Source of the DNA: Nitrososphaeraceae archaeon | GTDB taxonomy: Archaea > Thermoproteota > Nitrososphaeria > Nitrososphaerales > Nitrososphaeraceae | DNA: 9,152 nucleotides | Reading direction: 5' to 3' | Assembly (NCBI GenBank): GCA_025922735.1 | Contig: JAICHI010000037.1 | Span: forward strand, 1 to 9,152 | Part shown: piece by piece, positions 1 through 5,373 of the stretch | Numbering within the stretch: position 1 is the first letter of the stretch | How the letters are laid out: every line of letters begins with the position of its first letter | Notes under the pieces: generated by a model | The model's input: the letters and a program-made list of their open reading frames with translations, nothing else | Database searches by the model: none | Told to the model about the DNA's origin: nothing | Program-made: the position numbers and the translations under genes

Positions 1-2
1 AT

Positions 3-656
3 ACAAATTTGAACTTTGAACAGAAAAGAAAGATTACTGAAAGCATACTCGCCAAAGAACTTGATGTTCAATGGAAAGTTGGCAAGAAAGATCCAAGGCA
101 TCAGCTTCCACTAGATGTTACCTTAGCCAAAATCGAAGAAGCAGTCAAACTAGGTTCCGATAAGGTCGTACTTGAAGCAAATGAGGGCATAAATGTTGGC
201 ATTTATGATGAAAAAGGTGTTGTAAGATGGAATTTCGTTGGTGCGTTGACTGCAAAGTTTCCTCCAAACACGTTCATTTTTGAAGCTCCTTTGGAATCGC
301 AGCAGTCTGCATTGATTGCAGAATTTGGTCAGCGGGTCAACTTAGCTGAAGTACGAATTGAAGCTGCATCTGCTATAGAGTCGCAAAGGAGAGGATTTCC
401 AACAAAAGCAGCATTTAGCGTATCCAATCTTAGCAAGAACCCAGAAGGGAGTCCAGCAGCCAAGTTTGTTTACTTTGTAATGAAATCAAAGCATCCAATT
501 GATCAGGTTGAGCTCATGAATATGACAAACCTTCCAAGGAGGACCGTGCAAAGTGCAGTGGAGGAGCTTAAGTCACAAGGGTTAATTATTGAACGAAGCA
601 GCTTAGATGATGCCAGAAAGAAGCTCTATACTCCCGTTCAATCTGAATGGCTATAA
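3..656 (+). CDS. ComA-like (phosphosulfolactate synthase family) domain fused to a C-terminal winged helix, 5' partial
   Basis: The frame is open to the window edge, and the TTG at 9 lies inside recognisable family sequence, so this is probably the 3' part of a longer gene. Numbering residues from that TTG, residues 1-135 resemble the C-terminal half of archaeal ComA: VGKK near 24, LGSDKVVLEANEG near 48-60, GIYDEKG 64-70, FEAPLESQQ 91-99, FGQRVNLAE 106-114 and RRGF 127-130. ComA joins sulfite to phosphoenolpyruvate in coenzyme M synthesis; plant HSA32 belongs to the same family. Residues 147-215 form a MarR-like winged helix, with a likely recognition helix near LPRRTVQSAVEELKSQGLI and a wing near 196-207. 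The domains share one uninterrupted frame. A non-methanogen would not obviously need coenzyme M, and where I recall Glu in ComA (TEVGKK) this protein has Lys (WKVGKK). It may therefore be a metabolite-sensing regulator rather than an enzyme. The family call is fairly firm; the function is not. Confidence 0.8.
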   Translation, partial: TNLNFEQKRKITESILAKELDVQWKVGKKDPRHQLPLDVTLAKIEEAVKLGSDKVVLEANEGINVGIYDEKGVVRWNFVGALTAKFPPNTFIFEAPLESQQSALIAEFGQRVNLAEVRIEAASAIESQRRGFPTKAAFSVSNLSKNPEGSPAAKFVYFVMKSKHPIDQVELMNMTNLPRRTVQSAVEELKSQGLIIERSSLDDARKKLYTPVQSEWL

Positions 657-1026
657 TCAGATGCAACTAGAAAAATATCTTTCTCCATTAGCATACTGAC
701 TAAGAAATGGCAAGAAAAAATTATGTCCAATAGAGTTATAACAGAAATAAAAAATTCAAGTGCCAAGAAGTTGTGTCATAGAGAGACATCCATCTTTGAT
801 AAAAAAAGAAGCAGAGTAGAAAAATTGTGGATCTGGGCTTCTTGAGAGAAATTTTGTATGCGTCGCTTAACACTCAAGGACATCACAGTGGTAATCGACC
901 GTACCTCTTCTATGGCTGTAGAACTTTCGTATTGTAAGGATGAGTAGAATCTTCCTTATAAAGTGCTACTTGATGTCAAAGAACGCTTATAAAAAAGGAC
1001 ATTTCCTATAGGTAGGACGAAAATAC
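657..1026. other. 370-bp intergenic region, no convincing gene
   Basis: No homology-bearing frame, tRNA or strong hairpin is apparent. The region is A+T-rich at its left end. It holds a 29-codon ATG frame at 858-947 (begins MRRLTLKDIT) with no supporting signal. It also holds two TATA-like elements, TTATAAAG at 957-964 and TTATAAAAAA at 987-996; the second is the likely promoter of the next gene. Short pyrimidine-rich runs after 656 could act as a weak U-tract terminator for the upstream gene, but none is a clear T-run. Confidence 0.4.
987..996 (+). promoter_or_regulatory. TATA box for the zinc-ribbon gene
   Basis: TTATAAAAAA matches the archaeal box A. With the usual spacing of about 26 bp from its centre, transcription would begin near 1017, leaving a leader of roughly 10 nt before the TTG at 1027. 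A second box at 957-964 would give a longer leader. Confidence 0.6.
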
Positions 1027-1299
1027 TTGGCAAATACCACCTTTAGAGTGCAATCGCACAAGTTCAGCCAGGATAACATCCAGACTACGCTTGTGTGCTC
1101 AAAATGCGACGAGGTCTTTTCCAAAGAGTTCCCTTTAGACCTTGAGGGCCAGACGATAGAGTTCAAGTGTCCAGTGTGTGGCGTGCCTGGCGAAGCAGAT
1201 CTTCCATACAAAAGCGCCGAAGAACGCGAAGAGCTGGAGGAGGACTTTGAAGAGGTAGAAGAAGAAGAGGGTGGGGAAGAGTTTGAAGAAGAATATTAA
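1027..1299 (+). CDS. Small zinc-ribbon protein with a poly-acidic C-terminal tail
   Basis: A 90-residue protein. Residues 24-51 carry two CxxC knuckles (C24/C27 in CSKC, C48/C51 in CPVC) about 20 residues apart, a typical zinc ribbon. The ribbon starts after a short N-terminal segment (begins MANTTFRVQ). Residues 65-90 are almost entirely Glu/Asp with some Gly, a tail that could mimic nucleic acid or bind basic proteins. The start must be TTG: an in-frame TAG lies at 1009-1011, the only initiator-like codon between it and the ribbon is the TTG at 1027, and no internal Met exists. The TATA box at 987-996 fits a very short leader. The gene is flanked by gene-poor sequence and is probably transcribed alone. 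I do not recognise a named family. A role in transcription, translation or protein-protein contact is possible by analogy with other small archaeal zinc ribbons, but that is inference. Confidence 0.8.
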   Translation: MANTTFRVQSHKFSQDNIQTTLVCSKCDEVFSKEFPLDLEGQTIEFKCPVCGVPGEADLPYKSAEEREELEEDFEEVEEEEGGEEFEEEY

Positions 1300-1584
1300 C
1301 TAGCTGTGTCTAGTAAGCTATAGCTCTCAAGCCTCATCTGGCATTCAATTCTAAGGATGGCTATGTCATTAATATGGATACTCTGGCTTCGGATGGCTAC
1401 CAGAACGACATGGCACTATCGATCTGTCTCTGTAGCAGAGGTGTCTGCAGAGATGTGTATATAGAGTCACACGATACATTTATGTTGAAAAGAAGAAGGA
1501 CGCAAAACCTCAGTTAATCTGATGATGATGATATCTGACCGAACTATATTGAAACTACTATATGCATCCTATGTTCTTCCCGAG
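1300..1584. other. 285-bp region between convergent genes, unassigned
   Basis: The zinc-ribbon gene and rfcS converge on this stretch. A plus-strand frame is free of stops from 1317 to the TAA at 1515-1517, with its only ATG at 1374 (47 codons, begins MDTLASDGYQ). It resembles nothing I know and may be chance or a gene relic. A small perfect hairpin, CTCTG-TAG-CAGAG, lies at 1428-1440; its left arm can alternatively pair with CAGAGA at 1448-1453. A (GAT)4 run lies at 1521-1532. On the minus strand, a pyrimidine-rich run at about 1489-1503 could help end rfcS transcription. Confidence 0.35.
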
Positions 1585-2580
1585 CTACTTCCTAGCTAAC
1601 TTGCCTAGCTGCGCAAGTAGCGCCGAAAGCTGAATTTCTGGATGTGCACCAGCAGTAAGCCTGTAGTCATACTCCGCCATCAAAGCTGCAAACTCCTCTG
1701 GCTTTTCGATCCTCATATCATATGCCTCCTCGTTTGCATACTTCATAAAGTCGCCCTCTGACATTCCATAGACCTGCGTCAGCTCAAGAAGCTTTGCTCT
1801 GGAGTCATTGAACTTGCCAGACATTGCAAGGCGCAGCACTTCACCCACTCTTGCCCTACCGGAAATCCCAATAGCTGCTGTAACACTTGCCACAGATACC
1901 AAGCCCAAGCCGGCTGCAGCTTGCATAATGTTTATAGAGTGGCGTAGGTCGCCACCAGTAGCCTCATATATCTGAGCAAGAGCCTTTTCTTCATATTTCA
2001 CCTTCTGTTGTTCGCAGATCATTTTCAGATGATCGATAACATCTTCCTTTGGTAAGCGTCTAAATCTAAACACTACACACCTGCTCTGTATCGGCTCAAT
2101 TATTTGAGATAGATAATTACAAATAATAATAAATCGAGTCGTCCTTGCGCTGTCTTCAATTATGCGCCTGAGCGCAGTCTGGGCCTCCGAGGTCATCTCG
2201 TCAGCTTCGTCAAGTATGATTATTTTGGGCTTACCAAATTCCTTGTCATCGGCCAGCTTAATTGAAGCTGCAAACTCTTTTACACGCTCCCGCACCATCT
2301 TGATGCCACGCTCATCTGATGCATTAAGTTCGAGCGTGTTCTTCCTCCACTCTTCTCCTAGGAGCTCCATTGCAATGCAGAGCGCGGTAGTGGTCTTGCC
2401 AACTCCTGCCGGCCCGGCGAACAGCATATGGGGTATGTCGGGACTCTTAATCAGGTTACTTATACCCTTGATTATTTCCTTCTGATCAACTACCTCCTTC
2501 AGTTTCTTTGGTCTGTATTTCTCAGACCACATAAGGTTCGCCAGATCTGTTTCTTTGGCCGACTCCATCACGAAGCGCAT
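1585..2580 (-). CDS. rfcS: Replication factor C small subunit (clamp loader ATPase)
   Basis: An AAA+ protein of 331 residues, close to the usual length of about 320-330 for archaeal RFC small subunits. With the large subunit it opens and loads the PCNA clamp onto primer-template DNA. Visible motifs are: N-terminal RFC box with EKYRPKKL (20-27), Walker A GPAGVGKT (56-63), NASDERG (86-92), Walker B IILDEAD (121-127), sensor 1 Asn155, the RFC signature SRC with its arginine finger (166-168), and sensor 2 GGDLRHS around Arg213. The C-terminal collar helices follow. No intein interrupts the Walker A region. The gene is divergent from gins23-mcm. The ATG at 2580 is the longest start. However, a TATA-like TTTAATAA on the minus strand (2590-2597) predicts transcription from about 2567, which matches the second ATG at 2566-2568 (MESAKETDL, residue 5). 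The true product may be 327 residues and leaderless. The large subunit gene is not in the window. Confidence 0.97.
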   Translation of the reverse strand: MRFVMESAKETDLANLMWSEKYRPKKLKEVVDQKEIIKGISNLIKSPDIPHMLFAGPAGVGKTTTALCIAMELLGEEWRKNTLELNASDERGIKMVRERVKEFAASIKLADDKEFGKPKIIILDEADEMTSEAQTALRRIIEDSARTTRFIIICNYLSQIIEPIQSRCVVFRFRRLPKEDVIDHLKMICEQQKVKYEEKALAQIYEATGGDLRHSINIMQAAAGLGLVSVASVTAAIGISGRARVGEVLRLAMSGKFNDSRAKLLELTQVYGMSEGDFMKYANEEAYDMRIEKPEEFAALMAEYDYRLTAGAHPEIQLSALLAQLGKLARK

Positions 2581-2589
2581 TCACTGAAG

Positions 2590-2597
2590 TTATTAAA
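2590..2597 (-). promoter_or_regulatory. TATA box for rfcS
   Basis: On the minus strand this reads TTTAATAA. A start 26 bp from its centre falls near 2567, essentially on the second in-frame ATG (2566-2568) of rfcS. This favours leaderless translation from residue 5 rather than from the ATG at 2580. Confidence 0.5.
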
Positions 2598-2652
2598 CCA
2601 TTAATAGGTTGCTATTTTGTCTCACGAGCTGCCCATTTCTATAAAAAAACCA

Positions 2653-2683
2653 CTAGAAGCTAGCTACTAGCTTTACAAAAGCT
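2653..2683. promoter_or_regulatory. Cluster of short palindromes between the rfcS and gins23 promoters
   Basis: The stretch contains repeated CTAG units, the 8-bp palindrome AGCTAGCT (2658-2665), and a 6-bp inverted repeat AGCTTT-ACA-AAAGCT (2669-2683). It sits just upstream of the gins23 TATA element and about 60 bp from the rfcS TATA element, where an operator or activator site for both directions would be placed. Protein binding is inference; CTAG-rich palindromes can arise by chance in A+T-rich intergenic DNA. Confidence 0.3.
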
Positions 2684-2695
2684 GTGCTGATATGA

Positions 2696-2703
2696 TATAT
2701 AAT
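2696..2703 (+). promoter_or_regulatory. TATA box for the gins23-mcm operon
   Basis: TATATAAT lies so that a start 26 bp from its centre falls near 2726, giving a leader of about 7 nt before the ATG at 2733. That is consistent with the leaderless or near-leaderless transcripts common in archaea. There is no Shine-Dalgarno sequence in the gap. Confidence 0.6.
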
Positions 2704-2732
2704 AAGTACCCAGTTCTTAATAGCTCTTCCCC

Positions 2733-3272
2733 ATGGCCAACATCACCCGCTCAGAGCCAAGGATTGAAGCCATTCAAAGCATCTACCAGCTCGGCTACAT
2801 GCTGGAGGAGGTCAGGGTGACATATAAAGAAGACGCTAAAATGAGCGTTGGCAACCTTGTGATTGATGCAAAAGAAGGCGATATGTCGTCTCTCCCGCGT
2901 TGGATTGCCAAGATCCTTGTCGAGCAGGGTGCAGTCGAAATCCAGTCAAATGACGTCACCGGCTACATTTCACGGACTATGAATCGCGAGCGCATTGCAA
3001 AACCTCATGATCTCTCTGGCGTCGATGTTGACTTTTACGTCAGAGTCAACGATTACCTTGAAGGTCTGAAGGAGCGGGAAAGAGAAAACCTGACTATTTC
3101 CCTAAATACATTTGTAGCCTCTCGACTTGAAAAAATAGTCAAGCTGGCTGCTGCCTCATCACTCTCCCCCGAGCTTGAAGCCAAACTAACTGCGGAAGAA
3201 AAGGAGCTTTACATCCTGATAAACAAGGCTTCAACGAAATTCAAAAAAGGAGTGCTAAAGAAGTTTGTCTGA
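2733..3272 (+). CDS. gins23: GINS complex subunit, Gins23 type
   Basis: A 179-residue GINS subunit. GINS joins MCM (and GAN/Cdc45) to form the archaeal CMG-like replicative helicase. The small beta-rich B domain comes first, about residues 27-71, with the characteristic EGDMSSLPRWIAKILVEQG stretch at 48-66. The helical A domain follows, about 88-179, with long charged helices (LKERERENLTISLNTF) and a basic C-terminus. B-before-A order distinguishes the Gins23 type from Gins51, where B is C-terminal. A gins23-mcm pair is also known in Crenarchaeota, which supports the call. The ATG at 2733 is preferred because it follows the TATA box at the right distance and begins a plausible MANITRSEP N-terminus. 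The gene overlaps mcm by 8 bp, so the two are almost certainly co-transcribed and translationally coupled. The GINS assignment is firm; Gins23 versus Gins51 rests on domain order. Confidence 0.88.
   Translation: MANITRSEPRIEAIQSIYQLGYMLEEVRVTYKEDAKMSVGNLVIDAKEGDMSSLPRWIAKILVEQGAVEIQSNDVTGYISRTMNRERIAKPHDLSGVDVDFYVRVNDYLEGLKERERENLTISLNTFVASRLEKIVKLAAASSLSPELEAKLTAEEKELYILINKASTKFKKGVLKKFV
3249..3254 (+). promoter_or_regulatory. Shine-Dalgarno-like site for mcm inside gins23
   Basis: GGAGTG ends 10 nt before the TTG start at 3265 and lies inside the end of gins23, as expected for an internal cistron of an operon. The first genes of units here lack such a site, so it helps decide the TTG start. 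Confidence 0.45.
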
Positions 3273-5334
3273 GCAGCAGACCGCGGCAGCGCTTGCAAAC
3301 GATCTGGAAAAGTTTCTCAAAGCATTCAAAGACCGCGACAGCAATTACAAGTATTTTGACAGGATAAATAATATGATGGCGTCAGGCGTTCAGTCGCTTA
3401 TTGTAGATTATATCGATCTCGATTCTTACAACCCTTTCCTTGCCAAAGAGATAACGCATAAGCCCGATGAGTATCTTGAGGCATTTAACGAAGCAGTCCT
3501 ATCAATCCTGCGCGAGATCCATCCTGACTATGAGCAAGAGATCCGTGAAAAGATCCGGGTCAGGATAGGCAACTATACTGTGCAAAAGGGCCTGCGTGAA
3601 ATAAACGCTGATTTGATAAATAAGCTTGTGAGCATCTCTGGCATGGTCGTGCGCTCGTCAGAAGTCAAGCCCCTTGCCAAGAAGGTTGCATACAAGTGCA
3701 CGAACTGCAACACGGTCACAGAGGCCCAGCTCAAAGGTCTTGTGATGAAAAAGCCGCTTAAATGCCCTGCGTGCTCTGAAAAAGAACTAGAAATGGATCC
3801 GGAGAGTAGCCTATTTATTGACTTCCAGTTGGTGCGGTTGCAGGAGCTGCCCGAAGATCTGCCTGCAGGCCAACTGCCACATTACATTGAAGTTACTGTT
3901 ATGAGCGACCTTGTAGACCAGTGCCGCCCTGGCGATAGAATCATACTTACAGGCATAATTAGAATAGAGCAGGAGCAATTGGTTCCACAGGCCAAGACCA
4001 GCCTTTTCCGACTTCGTATGGAAGGAAACAACATCGAGTATCTCGGTGGCAGGGCAGGGAGCAAGGACACAAGGTCTGTTGAAAGAATACTGATAAGCAC
4101 GGAGGACGAGCGACAAATAAGAACGATAGCAAGTAAGCCCGATGCTTACGAAAAGCTAATCGCCTCATTCGCTCCCCACATTTATGGCCATGAGCCGATC
4201 AAGGAAGCAATTCTGCTGCTTATTGTAGGCTCCGTCACAAAGAGGCTTGAAGATGGCTCGACCAGAAGAGGTGATATCAACGTGCTTTTGGTAGGTGACC
4301 CAGGTACGGCCAAATCCGAGATGCTAAAATTCACCGCCAAAATTGCTCCAAGGGGGCTATATACTTCTGGTAGGGGTTCTACAGCTGCAGGTCTGACAGC
4401 TGCAGTCATTCGTGACAAATCAGGGATCATGATGTTAGAAGCCGGTGCCGTCGTATTGGGCGATCAGGGAATCGTATGCATTGACGAATTTGACAAAATA
4501 AAGCCGGAAGACCGCTCGGCGCTTCATGAAGTGATGGAACAGCAGACTTGCTCGGTGGCAAAGGGAGGCATTGTCGCTACACTGAACGCAAGAACGTCAA
4601 TCTTGTCTGCATCAAATCCCATATATGGCAAATATGACCCATACAAGAACATAACAGAAAATGTCAACCTGCCAGTGCCGCTGCTGACAAGGTTTGACCT
4701 GATATTCATAGTCCGAGATAGTCCAGACAAGGAAAAGGACAACCTTATCGCAAGCCATATTTTGGAAATACACCGCAATACTGAACAAGCGGCTAGGCCT
4801 GCGATTGACATCGACCTTTTCAGCAAGTATTTGGCATATACAAAGCAGATCGAGCCAGCACTAACACCGGAAGCAATTGACATCGTTCGAAGTTATTATA
4901 TGGACATGAGAAGGATCGAGTCAGAAGGAATGATAACGGTGACTCCAAGGCAGCTTGAAGGCCTGATCAGGCTTGCATCTGCCCGTGCAAGGTTGCTATT
5001 AAAGGACATGGTGGAGGCAGAGGATGCCCAGCGTGCGATCTACCTTGTAGACCAGATGATGAGGACTGCTGGCGTCGACGTCAACACAGGAAAGACGGAC
5101 CTCGGCGTGCTATACGGAAAGCCTCAGAGCGTAGTTTCAAAGGAAAAGACCTTTATGGAACTATTCAGAGAACTCACTGGCACTGAGAACAATGACGTGG
5201 AAGACAAGGTTCTTGTAGACGAGCTAGTGAAGACAGGTAAGTTCTCTGACGAAGAAGCAAGAAAATATATTCAAAAGTTTAATCGGGAAGGTCAGATATT
5301 TGAAAGACGGTCTGGATTTTGGGCTAAGGCGTAA
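3265..5334 (+). CDS. mcm: Replicative DNA helicase MCM
   Basis: A 689-residue MCM of normal archaeal length, a hexameric 3'-5' helicase that unwinds the fork. Domains in order: N-terminal A domain (about 1-110), a zinc-binding C domain with C145, C148, C167 and C170, and an OB fold with the N-terminal hairpin (about 175-265). The AAA+ core (about 290-600) has Walker A GDPGTAKS (344-351), Walker B CIDEFD (405-410), sensor 1 Asn451 in SASNP, arginine finger Arg476 in LLTRFD, and sensor 2 near Arg562 (TPRQLEGLIRLA). A C-terminal winged helix (about 640-689) ends in RRSGFWAKA. No intein is present. The start has to be TTG at 3265: a TAA closes the frame at 3256-3258, and the next Met is at residue 37, which would remove conserved N-terminal sequence. 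The start lies within the last codons of gins23. Confidence 0.97.
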   Translation: MSEQQTAAALANDLEKFLKAFKDRDSNYKYFDRINNMMASGVQSLIVDYIDLDSYNPFLAKEITHKPDEYLEAFNEAVLSILREIHPDYEQEIREKIRVRIGNYTVQKGLREINADLINKLVSISGMVVRSSEVKPLAKKVAYKCTNCNTVTEAQLKGLVMKKPLKCPACSEKELEMDPESSLFIDFQLVRLQELPEDLPAGQLPHYIEVTVMSDLVDQCRPGDRIILTGIIRIEQEQLVPQAKTSLFRLRMEGNNIEYLGGRAGSKDTRSVERILISTEDERQIRTIASKPDAYEKLIASFAPHIYGHEPIKEAILLLIVGSVTKRLEDGSTRRGDINVLLVGDPGTAKSEMLKFTAKIAPRGLYTSGRGSTAAGLTAAVIRDKSGIMMLEAGAVVLGDQGIVCIDEFDKIKPEDRSALHEVMEQQTCSVAKGGIVATLNARTSILSASNPIYGKYDPYKNITENVNLPVPLLTRFDLIFIVRDSPDKEKDNLIASHILEIHRNTEQAARPAIDIDLFSKYLAYTKQIEPALTPEAIDIVRSYYMDMRRIESEGMITVTPRQLEGLIRLASARARLLLKDMVEAEDAQRAIYLVDQMMRTAGVDVNTGKTDLGVLYGKPQSVVSKEKTFMELFRELTGTENNDVEDKVLVDELVKTGKFSDEEARKYIQKFNREGQIFERRSGFWAKA

Positions 5335-5339
5335 ATGCA

Positions 5340-5350
5340 TTTTTAAAATA
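5340..5350 (+). promoter_or_regulatory. TATA box for hel308, overlapping a possible mcm U-tract terminator
   Basis: TTTTTAAAATA begins 5 bp after the mcm stop. Its centre is about 29 bp before the hel308 ATG, so transcription could begin almost on the start codon and give a leaderless message. The five-T run is also what a weak archaeal intrinsic terminator looks like, so one element could both end gins23-mcm transcripts and start hel308 transcripts. Confidence 0.5.
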
Positions 5351-5373
5351 GCCGGCTTGCTTATAGCTCTAAA

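Noticed and set aside
858..947. 29-codon ATG frame in the left gap
   Set aside because: Too short, with no promoter at the right distance and no recognisable sequence; mentioned only in the gap description.
987..1211. 74-codon minus-strand frame opposite the zinc-ribbon gene
   Set aside because: The plus-strand reading gives two CxxC knuckles and a TATA box; the minus frame has neither and extends through the promoter.
2162..2485. 107-codon plus-strand frame opposite rfcS
   Set aside because: Ser/Leu-rich sequence antisense to the Walker A and Walker B region; an antisense shadow of a conserved gene.
2581..2732. Possible replication origin next to replication genes
   Set aside because: No orc1/cdc6 gene, no G-rich origin-recognition-box-like repeats and no long A+T unwinding element; the short palindromes are better explained as promoter elements or chance.
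4524..4883. 119-codon minus-strand frame opposite mcm
   Set aside because: It lies opposite the AAA+ core, with no domain or promoter. The same holds for the shorter minus-strand frames between 3811 and 4430.
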